Shown here piece by piece: positions 54,641-63,726 of a DNA stretch of 64,000 nucleotides. This DNA comes from Bradyrhizobium sp. Ash2021 (GTDB lineage Bacteria; Pseudomonadota; Alphaproteobacteria; Rhizobiales; Xanthobacteraceae). The notes beneath the pieces were generated by a model, which was not told where the DNA came from, ran no database searches, and saw nothing but the letters and a program-made list of their open reading frames with translations. The DNA is taken from assembly GCF_031202265.1 (NCBI RefSeq), contig NZ_CP100604.1, positions 2,090,501-2,154,500 on the forward strand. Direction: 5' to 3'. Within the stretch, counting starts at the first letter, position 1. Each line of letters starts with the position of its first letter. A program made the translations under genes and the position numbers.

Positions 54641-56452
54641 CTAATACCCCAGCGCCAGTCCGGTGCCGCCACGCGGATCGTTCGCACCGTAGAACCTGTT
54701 TCGAGCGATTGCCGTTCCGCCAAGACTCGGCGCACCGACGATGATCGCGGATACGTGGTTGGCCGGCGGCGAATCCTCAAACCGATACCCCATGCTCTCC
54801 AGCACTCTGCGTGTGTCGGGTGAAAGGGCGTATCGCTCCGTATTGGTTACATCGGGCAGCCACTGCTGATGGATGCGGGGGGCATCGACGGCTTCCTGAA
54901 CGTTCATCTGAAAATCGACGACGTTCAGGATGGTTTGCAGGACGGTCGTGATGATGCGCGCTCCGCCCGGCGTGCCGAGAATGAGGACGGGCTTGTCGTC
55001 CCTGGTGACAATCGTTGGGCTCATCGAACTTCGGGGGGCCTTGCCCGGCGCGATGGCATTCGCGTCTCCCGGGACAAACCCGTCGACGTTGGCGACACCA
55101 GGATTTGGCGTGAAATCGTCCATTTCGTCATTCATCAACACGCCGGTGCCTGATGCAACGACCCGCGCTCCGAACCAGTCATTGAGCGTATATGTCATCG
55201 AAACGGCGTTGCCGGCATCGTCGATGATCGAGAAGTGCGTCGTGTTGCTGCCTTCGTGCGGCGCAACACCCTGCCTGATATCGCCGGAGATTCCGGCCTT
55301 GTCGGGCTTTATCGCATCCCGGATCTTTGCCGCATACCGCTTGTCGATCAGCTCCCGGATCGGAATGCTGACAAAATCCGGATCCCCCAGCAAACTGCTT
55401 CTATCGGCAAAGGCGTGGCGCATCGCCTCTATTTCGTAATGCAGCGCCTGCGCCGATCCCCAACCCAACTCACGGAGTTGATATCCCTCCAGAATGTTCA
55501 GCATCTCGCAGATGGCAACACCGCCCGAGCTCGGCGGGGGTGCCGAGATCACGTGATAGGACCGGTAATCGCACTCGACGGGCGCGAGCTCACGGGTCTC
55601 GTAGCGATCCAGATCTTCCTGATCGATGATTCCGCCGCCTGCCCGGGCAGCCTTGACGATGGCCGCCCCCGTCTTGCCCCTATAGAAGCCGTCAACGCCC
55701 TGCTCTCTGATCGAACGCAAGGTGCCTGCAAGGTCACGCTGCACCAGCCGTTGGCCGGCCACAAAAGGCAGTCCCTTGTCGAGAAAAATCTCGCCGGTAG
55801 CTGGCAGTCTACTGAAATCCTCGGTCGCCGTAGCGAGCATGTCGACGTCGCCTTGCTGCAGCGTGAATCCTTCCTCGGCCAGTTTGATCGCCGGCTCGAT
55901 CAACGCTGCAAGCGTCATCGTCCCGTACTTTTTCCGCGCATACTCCAGACCAGACACAGTGCCGGGGACGCCAACTGCCAGCCAGCCGATCGTACTCAGG
56001 CCTTTGATGATTTTTCCGTCCTTGTCCAGATACATGTCCCGGCTCGCCGCACGAGGGGCCTTCTCTCGAAAATCGAGGAAGGTCTTTCGTCCATCGCCAA
56101 ACCGGATCGTCATGAAGCCGCCGCCGCCCAGATTGCCGGCGGCCGGATAGACCACTGCCAGGGCGTATCCCACCGCGACAGCAGCATCTATCGCACTGCC
56201 GCCGCGCTTGAGAATGTCGACGCCGACCTTCGTCGCCAGGTGCTGTGCACTGACCACCATGCCCTTTTCAGCCGCCACCGGTGTCGGCGAGGCAGCGTTG
56301 GCCACGGAACCCACAACCAGCGACCAAACGCAGGCAACCCGTATGCAGGCCCCCGTCAACGTTTTGAAGATGATGTCAATCCGACTTGCAATCCGACTTG
56401 CAATCCGATCTGGCCGAATTTTCAATTCGCCGCTTGGAACCAGCAAAGGCAT
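54641..56452 (-). CDS. ggt: Gamma-glutamyltransferase
   Basis: A 603-residue periplasmic Ntn-hydrolase that splits glutathione and other gamma-glutamyl compounds. The autoprocessing site is GSNTTHFSIIDD: the first Thr (about residue 402) becomes the N-terminal nucleophile of the small subunit. PRSSMSPTIV and GTPGGARI of the small subunit are present. The signal is a hydrophobic stretch at about 30-53 (VWSLVVGSVANA) behind an unusual N-terminal segment made partly by a 12-bp tandem repeat. It converges on coxG. Confidence 0.94.
   Translation of the reverse strand: MPLLVPSGELKIRPDRIASRIASRIDIIFKTLTGACIRVACVWSLVVGSVANAASPTPVAAEKGMVVSAQHLATKVGVDILKRGGSAIDAAVAVGYALAVVYPAAGNLGGGGFMTIRFGDGRKTFLDFREKAPRAASRDMYLDKDGKIIKGLSTIGWLAVGVPGTVSGLEYARKKYGTMTLAALIEPAIKLAEEGFTLQQGDVDMLATATEDFSRLPATGEIFLDKGLPFVAGQRLVQRDLAGTLRSIREQGVDGFYRGKTGAAIVKAARAGGGIIDQEDLDRYETRELAPVECDYRSYHVISAPPPSSGGVAICEMLNILEGYQLRELGWGSAQALHYEIEAMRHAFADRSSLLGDPDFVSIPIRELIDKRYAAKIRDAIKPDKAGISGDIRQGVAPHEGSNTTHFSIIDDAGNAVSMTYTLNDWFGARVVASGTGVLMNDEMDDFTPNPGVANVDGFVPGDANAIAPGKAPRSSMSPTIVTRDDKPVLILGTPGGARIITTVLQTILNVVDFQMNVQEAVDAPRIHQQWLPDVTNTERYALSPDTRRVLESMGYRFEDSPPANHVSAIIVGAPSLGGTAIARNRFYGANDPRGGTGLALGY
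56377..56412. repeat. Three tandem 12-bp repeats in the ggt leader-coding region
   Basis: CAATCCGACTTG occurs twice and is followed by CAATCCGATCTG. On the coding (minus) strand it encodes repeated RIAS units before the signal peptide. Copy-number change would keep the ggt frame. Confidence 0.85.
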
Positions 56453-56617
56453 GCAATTCTTCTCTGTCCTTTTCAGTCCATTTCAGCGTCGCCTGGCGGC
56501 CGCGAACCGATGCCGAAGTCTAGTCAATTCCGCTGACTTGTCCCTGCTAATTCGCTATCCTGCGCCCAAGCCCGCCGGGCAATGCAGGTTTCGAGTCCTT
56601 TACGGGGTTACAGTCAA

Positions 56618-58627
56618 ATGCTTCTTGCGCGCCGCTTTGCTGCCGCTGCGACGGCATTCTCGCTGATCGCAGGCGGATTTTTCGTCCTGCTCTTCTCGAT
56701 GGCGGAATCATCCCGGGCCGCAGCGGCATCCGAGGCCTGCGCCAGCCCGGCCGAGATTACCGTCTTGCCGTCGCCGCGGGCGCCCTGGACCGGTGCGCCG
56801 CTGCGCGTCATGGTCGTCGCCGAAAAGCCGGTCCAGGGCGTGCTGTCGCTGATCGCGCCCGATGGAAGCGTCGCGGTCAAACCGTCCGACCGGCGCGGCG
56901 GGCCGCCTTATTCCTGGTTCGCCGAGGTCGCAGCACCTGCCGCCGGTACCTGGCACGCGAAGCTGGAACGCAACCCTGCATCGGCGGATTGCAGCCCGGT
57001 CACCCGCGACATCGTCGTCAGCGCGCGCAAGCCGGAAGGCGTGCGCATCCCGGCGGGAAGCATCTGGCAGGTGAACAATGGCTGGAACAGCACCAACGAA
57101 GCGCTGTTCTCGGCATGGATCGAAAAACTGTTCGACGCGCCGGTCGACCAGGATCTGTCCTGGAAAGCCTGGCACGAAGTGCTGCGCGACCAGTCCCGCA
57201 ATTTCCTGTTCAATTATCTCGGCCGCGGCGAGGACAATGCAAAGTCCGGTCTTCGTCCCGACTGCGCCGACTTCGTCTATTTCCTGCGCGCCTATTTTGC
57301 CTTCAAGATGGGGCTGCCGTTCGGCTATACCAATTGCTCGCGCGGCGTCGGCGGCAGGCCGCCGCAGTGCTACCAGTGGTTCGACGTCGAGCATCCCGAG
57401 GTCACGCGGCCGCCGCCGCCGCCGGAGAAGGACGCCGCGCCGGTCGCGGCTGATGCTGCTCCGCCGCCTCCGCCAACGCCCGGCCTGCTGGGTTTATTTG
57501 GCCGGTCGCCGCCGCCGGCCGAACCGTCCGCAACGCCGCCTGCGAAGCCGGTGCCGCCCGCGCCGAAGCGCCCGACCAATTTCGGCGAATATCTGCGCGA
57601 CGTCGGCGACGTCGTCCATACCGGCTCCGTGCGCGCGGGCGACGACAACGCCGATTTCTACACCGTGGCGCTGAACCAGCAGGCGCTGCGTCCGGGGACT
57701 GTGTACGGCGACCCCTACGGCCATGTGCTGATGCTGGTGCGTCGCGTGCCGGAAGCGAACGGCACGCCGGGCGTCTTCCTGGCGGTTGACGCCGAGCCGG
57801 ACGGCTCGATCACGCGGAAGCGTTTCTGGCGCGGCAATTTCCTGTTCGCGCACGAACCCGCGCTCGGCAGCCCCGGGTTCAAGCACTTCCGCCCGATCAC
57901 GCGCGAGAAGAACGGTCCGTTGCGGCGGCAGAGCAACGCCGAAATCGCCAGGAATCCGCAATACGGCGATTTCTCGCCCGAGCAGTCGCAAATCGCCGTC
58001 GAGGAATTTTACGATCGCATGGACGACGTGATGTCGCCGGAGCCGCTCGATCCGCAAAGCGCGATGACCGACGCCATCGCAAGCCTCTCCGAGCAGATCA
58101 GGACGCGGGTCACGGCGGTGGAAAACGGCCGGAAATATCAGGCCAAGGCCACCGGCGACGCCACCATGCCGGACGGCGCGGCGATCTTTGCGACCTCCGG
58201 CGCCTGGGAGGATTACTCGACCCCGGCGCGCGATTTCCGGGTGCTGATCGCGATCGACGTGGTGCGCGGATTCCCCGATCGCTTTGCGCGGCGGGCGGAC
58301 CGCTACGCGATACCGCCCGGCAAAAGCGTGGCCGACATGAAGAACGAATTGCAGGGCGTGCTGGCATCCGAACTGGCGTCGCGAAAAATCACCTATACCC
58401 GCAGCGACGGCTCGCAATGGACGCTATCGGTCAAGGACGTGCTCGATCGCGCGGTGGATCTGGAGATGGCCTACAATCCCAACGACTGCGTGGAGCTGCG
58501 GTGGGGGGCGCCCGAGAACAGCGAGGAAGCCTCGACCTGCAAGCGTCACGCGCCGGCCGCGCAGCGCGCAAAAATGTCGGAATACCGCCCCTGGTTCCGC
58601 GACCGGCACTGGCCGGCGCACAGCTGA
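56618..58627 (+). CDS. Large secreted protein with NlpC/P60-like Cys-His hallmarks
   Basis: A 669-residue protein with a signal (FAAAATAFSLIAGGFFVLLF, ending near SRAAA). After an Ig-like N-terminal region, RPDCADFVYFLRAYFAF places a Cys (about 216) in a DCxxF context like the nucleophile of NlpC/P60 peptidases. GDPYGHVLMLV about 150 residues later gives a His (about 369) as in that fold. Between them lies a Pro-rich insert (about 263-320). The C-terminal 250 residues are unassigned and contain two Cys. It may cut cell-wall peptides, but this is inferred. The start is chosen so that the signal is at the N-terminus; an ATG 12 codons upstream exists. Confidence 0.72.
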   Translation: MLLARRFAAAATAFSLIAGGFFVLLFSMAESSRAAAASEACASPAEITVLPSPRAPWTGAPLRVMVVAEKPVQGVLSLIAPDGSVAVKPSDRRGGPPYSWFAEVAAPAAGTWHAKLERNPASADCSPVTRDIVVSARKPEGVRIPAGSIWQVNNGWNSTNEALFSAWIEKLFDAPVDQDLSWKAWHEVLRDQSRNFLFNYLGRGEDNAKSGLRPDCADFVYFLRAYFAFKMGLPFGYTNCSRGVGGRPPQCYQWFDVEHPEVTRPPPPPEKDAAPVAADAAPPPPPTPGLLGLFGRSPPPAEPSATPPAKPVPPAPKRPTNFGEYLRDVGDVVHTGSVRAGDDNADFYTVALNQQALRPGTVYGDPYGHVLMLVRRVPEANGTPGVFLAVDAEPDGSITRKRFWRGNFLFAHEPALGSPGFKHFRPITREKNGPLRRQSNAEIARNPQYGDFSPEQSQIAVEEFYDRMDDVMSPEPLDPQSAMTDAIASLSEQIRTRVTAVENGRKYQAKATGDATMPDGAAIFATSGAWEDYSTPARDFRVLIAIDVVRGFPDRFARRADRYAIPPGKSVADMKNELQGVLASELASRKITYTRSDGSQWTLSVKDVLDRAVDLEMAYNPNDCVELRWGAPENSEEASTCKRHAPAAQRAKMSEYRPWFRDRHWPAHS

Positions 58628-58806
58628 TGCTGTGAGCTTGCCGATAGACTCCACCCTGTCGCGCCGGAAACGTGAGGTCCGTTAGGAGCCATGTGCAAAA
58701 CGAGCTTCCGCTTTAGGAAGCCATCGATGTAAATCTCAGTAAGGCAGTAAGCCTGGAGGTTACGGGTTGCGTCGATGTCAATGCCGGTCCCTGGGGAGAA
58801 CCTTGG

Positions 58807-59778
58807 ATGGTCAGGCTGCGAACCTTGCTGTCAATTGTGGGCACCCAGGGTGCGAGGGGAATGACCATCGCGTTGTGTGTCGGTGCGTTCGTTCCCGTGA
58901 TTTGTCCGGGGTTGGGTGTGGCGCTCAGGCCAGGCCTGCCGTTAATGATCGCGGTATTCCTCGTCAATGCGTTCGCTCAGCTTGACCTGAGCCATGCGAG
59001 GCAAAACCTCACACGGCCTCTCAGACTGCTGTCCGCGACGTGCTGGGCGATGCTCGTCATTCCCGCCCTGTTCTGGGCAATCCTGAACACTGTCGGTCGA
59101 GACGGGTTCGACCCCGGTTTTGTTTTGGCGCTCAGCTTGCAGGCCGGAGCCGCGCCCATCATGGCCACACCGGCGGTGGCGGTGGTGCTTGGCATGGACG
59201 TGACCTTCCCGGTTCTGCTTTTGCTGGCCACAATGTCGATCCAGCCGTTCACCGCGCCTTTCCTGGTAAGCTGGGTGGCCGGGACGGCCATCCCGATCGA
59301 TAGCTTCGTTCTCGGCCGCAACCTGTTGGTCATGATTGGCGGCTCGGCGCTGGCTGCGACGGGTTTGAGGCTGTGGCTCGGTCACGCGCGCCTCCAAGGT
59401 TTCCGTCACGAACTCGCAGGCATTAACCTGCTGGTCTTTGCGCTGTTCGGTCTCGCCATGTTCGACGGAGTCGTCTTGAAGATATTCAGCGAGCCCCTCC
59501 TGCTGCTCGGCCTGTCCGCCGTCGCCTTCATCGTCGCGCTCGCCAGTCTCGGAATTGGCATGGTCGTGCTTCGCGCCATGGGTGCGGACGATGCCTTCAT
59601 AACGGGCTTTGCAACCGGCCATCGCAATGTCGGACTCATGGCTGCCGCCCAATATGGATCATCCCTGCCGGAGCTGACGTGGCTCTACTTCGCGCTGGTC
59701 CAACTTCCGATCTATCTGACGCCTCAGATTATCGGTGCCTTCGCTGCCGCAAAACGTTCACTTGAAGATCGTGCGTGA
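58807..59778 (+). CDS. BASS-type (bile acid:sodium symporter-like) membrane transporter
   Basis: A 323-residue protein with nine to ten hydrophobic segments. The block GFATGHRNVGLMAAAQ resembles the conserved substrate-and-sodium-binding loop of the SBF/BASS family (usual pattern x-G-x-R-N-x-x-L), and LQAGAAPIMATPAV matches the first crossover region. GGGGAGAAC lies 6 bases before the ATG. The substrate cannot be inferred. It precedes the lipocalin-like gene by 39 bases. Confidence 0.75.
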   Translation: MVRLRTLLSIVGTQGARGMTIALCVGAFVPVICPGLGVALRPGLPLMIAVFLVNAFAQLDLSHARQNLTRPLRLLSATCWAMLVIPALFWAILNTVGRDGFDPGFVLALSLQAGAAPIMATPAVAVVLGMDVTFPVLLLLATMSIQPFTAPFLVSWVAGTAIPIDSFVLGRNLLVMIGGSALAATGLRLWLGHARLQGFRHELAGINLLVFALFGLAMFDGVVLKIFSEPLLLLGLSAVAFIVALASLGIGMVVLRAMGADDAFITGFATGHRNVGLMAAAQYGSSLPELTWLYFALVQLPIYLTPQIIGAFAAAKRSLEDRA

Positions 59779-59817
59779 TCCGGAGTGCATTTTCCGGGGA
59801 AAAGAGGAGGTTGGTCC

Positions 59818-60282
59818 ATGGTCAATTCCAAACTCACCCACTCGGTTAGCCACGATCCGAAGGACCTGGTGGGCACGTGGACGCTTGTTTCGGTCGTAAC
59901 CGAGCGGGACGGTAAAAAATTCGACGCTTATGGCCCAAATGCAAAGGGCCACCTGGTGTTCGATGCGATCGGGCGATATTCAATCATCTTCATTTCCGGT
60001 GACCTCCCGAAGTTCGCGTCGGGAAACCGTTCCAGCGGTACGGCAGATGAGAGCAAGGCCGTCGTTGCTGGAAGCTTCGCTCATTTCGGCACTTACGTCG
60101 TCGATGCGGCGGACAAGAGTTTCACGTTTCAGGTCGAGCGTGCGACGTTTCCTAACTGGGACGGCAAGAACACCAAGCGTTCGTTTGGTGTCAGGGGCGA
60201 TGAGTTGCACTTCACAGACCCGCACTCGTCGGGCGGTGGAGTGGCGACGACAATCTTCGAGCGCGCGAAGCGCGCACGCTAA
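59818..60282 (+). CDS. Lipocalin-like domain protein
   Basis: A 154-residue protein of the lipocalin-5-like family. LVGTWTLVSVVTERDGKK is the family's first strand, AKGHLVFDAIGRYSIIF the second, and FGTYVVDAADKSFTFQVE follows. No signal peptide is seen. GAGGAGG lies about 8 bases before the ATG. It is probably co-transcribed with the transporter. Ligand unknown. Confidence 0.82.
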   Translation: MVNSKLTHSVSHDPKDLVGTWTLVSVVTERDGKKFDAYGPNAKGHLVFDAIGRYSIIFISGDLPKFASGNRSSGTADESKAVVAGSFAHFGTYVVDAADKSFTFQVERATFPNWDGKNTKRSFGVRGDELHFTDPHSSGGGVATTIFERAKRAR

Positions 60283-60319
60283 GACTTTCGTTTGCTATAC
60301 CGCCGTGCCCTCATAGTGC

Positions 60320-60404
60320 GTAGGGCGGTTTGGAGCCGAAAGCTAATCCGCCGTTTCGCCGACGACAGAGTGGCGGGTTACGCCTACGGCCAACCCGCCC
60401 TACG
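60320..60404. repeat. Short palindromic repeat
   Basis: GTAGGGCGGTT at the left and AACCCGCCCTAC at the right, with TAATCCGCC / GGCGGGTTA inside. The only copy in this window, but of a type common in Rhizobiales intergenic DNA. Confidence 0.65.
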
Positions 60405-60425
60405 GGCTGAATTCCGACGTCTCCC

Positions 60426-60511
60426 CGTCATTGCGAGGAGCGCAGCGACGAAGCAATCCATCTCTCCGCGTATGCCGCGCGATGGATTGCTTCGCTTCGC
60501 TCGCAATGACG
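60426..60511. repeat. Palindromic intergenic repeat, family B copy 2
   Basis: CGTCATTGCGAGGAGCG at the left and TCGCAATGACG at the right; inner AAGCAATCCATC / GATGGATTGCTT. Matches 238-356 but lacks its central GC-rich part. Confidence 0.85.
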
Positions 60512-60587
60512 TGGTGACGCCGCAGCGCTGGTTGAGTATTTCGCATTTTGACCGGCAGCAGACGTTCGGCAGGAGTGGTCCCTTTTG

Positions 60588-60860
60588 CTACGGAGCCGTG
60601 CCAAGTGCTCTTATTGATGCGATGACCGTCCTGGCGCGCTCCGGATCAAATCGGCCGAAGCCCATGTGAACAGATTCGGCCCATTCCAAATATTTGATCA
60701 GAGCGGCGTCCGTCGCATTATCGCGAACCATGGCGGCGATGGTGCCAACGTAGCCATCGTATTCATCGGCGGGACACCCACCAATCGGATCCCATTGCCC
60801 GTTCAGGATATCCCTGATCCGACCGCGCCAGATGCGAGAAGCTTCTTTATCTGTCGGCAT
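60588..60860 (-). CDS. Small hypothetical protein
   Basis: A 90-residue protein starting MPTDKEASRIWRGRIRD. WDPIGGCPADEYDGYVG is its best-defined block; a W-D-P-I-G...D-E-Y element occurs in several small bacterial proteins of unknown function. No membrane segment or signal. GAGGCAGG lies 3 bases before the ATG. It stands alone between a repeat and a gene-free stretch. Confidence 0.55.
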   Translation of the reverse strand: MPTDKEASRIWRGRIRDILNGQWDPIGGCPADEYDGYVGTIAAMVRDNATDAALIKYLEWAESVHMGFGRFDPERARTVIASIRALGTAP

Positions 60861-60869
60861 AGACCTGCC

Positions 60870-61080
60870 TCGTAGACCACCCCAGTTGGCGGCCTCTTTC
60901 ATATCAGGCCAAGCCTGCGATGTCGCCCATTGGCACGAAACGGACGAACCGGGCCGGTCGGTTGATGTCCGTCGTTGGCGGAAGATCGGAAGTAGTCAAC
61001 GGCGGAACGAACCGACGCAAATAACCCAACTGAGACATTGGCGCGGGGCTTCTGTCCCTCGTTTTGAATTACGGTAACGG
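60870..61080. other. Gap upstream of the long repeat
   Basis: No supported gene; probably holds the promoter of the small hypothetical gene on the minus strand. Base composition is lower in GC than in the neighbouring genes. Confidence 0.4.
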
Positions 61081-61745
61081 TGCACTTTACTCACAGCGGT
61101 TCGGCTCGCACCTCCCGTCACATGATGTACAGCGTAATTTCCTTCAGGCCGACATGACGAAACCTCATCTGCGTCGCCCCGCACGCAAGCGCAATTTTGC
61201 AATATGGCCGCGACAAAATAACGCGACGGGCAAATCACTCAAAAACTGTCCAGCCCCTCCGATAAAAATATTCCTCTTGTGCCGTCGGGCAAATCAGTGG
61301 TTTTTCTCCGCGCGTCTCACCCGACAAGAGGGGCGTTGCGCAACGTCACGAACGTGGGTTGAGATGCGGTGGACGCGGATGCTGCGACTGACGAGCGCGG
61401 CTGACGCGGACGGCGAAGTCGTGTGGTTCTGGCGCCCCGATGCCGGCGCCAAGTTCGCGAGAAGCAATTCTTGCGGGCGACGGTGGCAAGAAAGCCCGTT
61501 CACCGGGGAGAGCACGAAGTAAGCCGTAAAACCATTGCGCAGGGAAGGCCGGATGTTCTCCGCTGAACCTGTATGCTCGTGTGCGTGCTTTTGTGCACAT
61601 TTTGCACGCGAGACCGCGGGTGCAGCGCGCACCCGGTCTTCCCTGCGCCCTCTGTTTGCAGAGGGCCAAGAAGTTCAAAGCAAAACTCGGGCGTGATAGG
61701 CCGCGAGATCGCGAAACGCTGTCTGCGAATGTCTCCGCTGTTTGA
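61080..61745. repeat. Long interspersed non-coding repeat
   Basis: About 660 bases with no credible gene. It contains several strong hairpins, for example GGGTGCAGCGCGCACCC near 61617 and GCCCTCTGTTTGCAGAGGGC near 61648. I recognise its text (GGACGCGGATGCTGCG, GTTCACCGGGGAGAGCACG, AAAACCATTGCGCAGGGAAG) as a sequence type that recurs in Bradyrhizobium and Rhodopseudomonas genomes, where short false genes are often called in it. It appears once in this window, so repeat status rests on memory. Confidence 0.5.
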
Positions 61746-61778
61746 AGCGTGAAATGGATGCGTGCGAGGCGCCCTCGA

Positions 61779-62603
61779 TCAACATCCGGCCTTGGCTTTG
61801 CTGTCCCTGGCCGTCAACGCAACCGAGGCCTCGGTCGTCAGCAGCAGGAACGTAAATGTCTCCTGAAGGTAGAGACGGACCGTCTTGTCGTCATGGCCCG
61901 AATAGCCGATCGACACATCCTCTCCGATATGCAGTGCGAAATCGCCGCCGCGCGTCGTCAGCACGAATGCGCCTGATATCGCCGGCGCCCAGATGATTTC
62001 GCCGTCCACGAGGCCCTTGATGTGCCGCAGCACGGGATAGCCGTGATCGCTGCTTTCGCTCAGGGCTGTATAGGCATCGGCGCCCAGCAATACCGAATAG
62101 GGACCGTTAACGCCCTCGATCCGCAATTTGCTCAGGGCATGGGCAATGGCGTCGGGATAGGCGCGCACGTCGGGCGGAAGGGTCAGCACCGGATTGCTGG
62201 TTCCCTCGCGGACGCCACCGATGCCGGCGGCGGTGTAGCCCTCGAAGATCGCGCGGTCCTCGGCAAAGGCCAGCAGCCGCGCGGCGTCCTTGGCGGGCTG
62301 CCAATCCGAATCGCTGGCGCCGCGCTCGACGTCGTCGATCTGCTGGCGATCGAGCTCGAACGGCACGCGCAGTTCGACCAGCGGCTTGACCTCGCGCTGC
62401 CGCGCCAAAATTCCGTCGCCGGGGGCGGCAAGATTACGCAAATGCCCGGTGCCGATGGCGGAAAGCGCCATGCCGCCCGGTCCCAGCACGTCGACGACGC
62501 GCCGCCCGGCCAGATAGCGCTTGATGGTGCGCGACGTTTCCTCTTCGATCTCCGACCACGCGGCGTCGGAAATCGGGGCAAGCTCGCGGTGAAGATTATT
62601 CAT
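61779..62603 (-). CDS. Encapsulin nanocompartment shell protein (family 1)
   Basis: A 274-residue shell protein with the HK97 phage-capsid fold. MNNLHRELAPISDAAWSEIE is the classic N-terminus of family 1 encapsulins, which forms the inner cargo-binding surface. GRRVVDVLGPGG, ASDSDWQPAKDAARLLAFAE, EDRAIFEGY and the C-terminal YLQETFTFLLLTTEASVAL follow in order. Sixty copies make a cage about 24 nm wide. Its start overlaps the stop of the DyP peroxidase gene (ATGA), so shell and cargo are made together. Confidence 0.96.
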   Translation of the reverse strand: MNNLHRELAPISDAAWSEIEEETSRTIKRYLAGRRVVDVLGPGGMALSAIGTGHLRNLAAPGDGILARQREVKPLVELRVPFELDRQQIDDVERGASDSDWQPAKDAARLLAFAEDRAIFEGYTAAGIGGVREGTSNPVLTLPPDVRAYPDAIAHALSKLRIEGVNGPYSVLLGADAYTALSESSDHGYPVLRHIKGLVDGEIIWAPAISGAFVLTTRGGDFALHIGEDVSIGYSGHDDKTVRLYLQETFTFLLLTTEASVALTARDSKAKAGC

Positions 62604-63661
62604 GACGCAGGATCTCCTTTGAGCGAACCGATGTCGAGCGAACCCGCGCGCCGCAGCGCCGGCTCTGGTGCTGGAACGGCAGGCGCAGGCGAAAGTGCCG
62701 CAGCTTGATCGTCGGCGATATTTTCCAGGAACGTCGCCGACGGCACGAAGAACAGGTTGCCGGTTTTGGCAACGCTGAAATCGAGCAACCGATCGTAGTT
62801 GCCGGCGGGCTGGCCTACGAACATGTTGTCGAGCATCTGCTCGATGGTTCGCGGCGACCGCGCGTAACCGATGAAATAGGTGCCGAATTCCTTTTCGGCG
62901 GCGCGGCCAAACGGCATGTTGTCGCGGATGATCTTGATTTCCTTGCCGTCGACCACGACCTTGGCGAGCGCGTTGTGGGCGTAGCTAGGCTTTGTGGCGT
63001 CGTCGAGCTCGATGTCGGACAGCTTGGTGCGGCCGATAATGCGCTCCTGCGCTTCAGTGGATAGCGCATTCCAGCCAGCCAGATCGTGCAGGTATTTTTG
63101 CACGATCACGTAACTGCCGCCGGCGAAGGCGGCGTCTTCGGCTCCCACATAGGCGGCATCGATCGCGGCCTGTCCGGTCGGGTTTTCCGTTCCGTCGACA
63201 AAGCCGATCAGATCGCGGTCGTCGAAATAGCGGAAGCCATGCACTTCGTCGATCGGCGCAACGGCTCCGCCGAGCCGGATCATGATATGCGTCGCCAGCT
63301 CGAAACAGAGGTCCATGCGTTTGGCGCGAATGTGAAAAATAAGATCGCCTGGTGTTGCAACCGCATGGCGCGGGCCGGACTGGATTTCCCGAAACGGATG
63401 CAGTTCCGCCGGCCGCGGTTGGCCGAACAGCCTGTCCCAGGCGTCGGATCCGATCCCGATCACGCAGGAGAGGTTGCCCTCGATATCGCGGAAGCCAACC
63501 GCACGGACCAGCGCCGCAAGATCGCTGCAAAACGACCGGACGACGGCTCTGTTCGTCGTGCCGGGGTTGATCGTGACGACCAGAAAGATCGCGGCGCGGG
63601 TCAAATCCTGAACCACCGGCTGGGGCAGGGGCAGGTCGGATGGCGTGCCGGGCGCGGTCAT
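62600..63661 (-). CDS. Dye-decolorising peroxidase, encapsulin cargo
   Basis: A 353-residue haem peroxidase of DyP type B. GFVDGTENP gives the catalytic D156, H229 (YAHNALAK) is the proximal haem ligand, and R246 with N248 (IIRDNMPFG) forms the distal site, as in Rhodococcus DypB (D153, H226, R244). After a Pro/Ala linker (about 320-338), the C-terminus carries SLDIGSLKG at 341-349, the canonical encapsulin cargo-loading peptide. It oxidises phenolic or dye-like substrates with H2O2. No signal peptide. GGAG lies 8 bases before the ATG. Confidence 0.97.
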   Translation of the reverse strand: MTAPGTPSDLPLPQPVVQDLTRAAIFLVVTINPGTTNRAVVRSFCSDLAALVRAVGFRDIEGNLSCVIGIGSDAWDRLFGQPRPAELHPFREIQSGPRHAVATPGDLIFHIRAKRMDLCFELATHIMIRLGGAVAPIDEVHGFRYFDDRDLIGFVDGTENPTGQAAIDAAYVGAEDAAFAGGSYVIVQKYLHDLAGWNALSTEAQERIIGRTKLSDIELDDATKPSYAHNALAKVVVDGKEIKIIRDNMPFGRAAEKEFGTYFIGYARSPRTIEQMLDNMFVGQPAGNYDRLLDFSVAKTGNLFFVPSATFLENIADDQAAALSPAPAVPAPEPALRRAGSLDIGSLKGDPAS

Positions 63662-63726
63662 CGGACCTGCTCCGTTCGTGGTGCCGCGTTAGAACCCATT
63701 CGCCAAACGCCAGATCTGTACAAAAT

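Noticed and set aside
61064..61522. 152-codon frame in the long repeat
   Set aside because: No ribosome-binding site, no known domain, and it lies in sequence that looks like a recurrent non-coding repeat.
61779..62603. Prophage capsid gene
   Set aside because: The HK97-like fold is explained by the encapsulin N-terminus and the coupled DyP cargo gene with loading peptide; no other phage genes are near.
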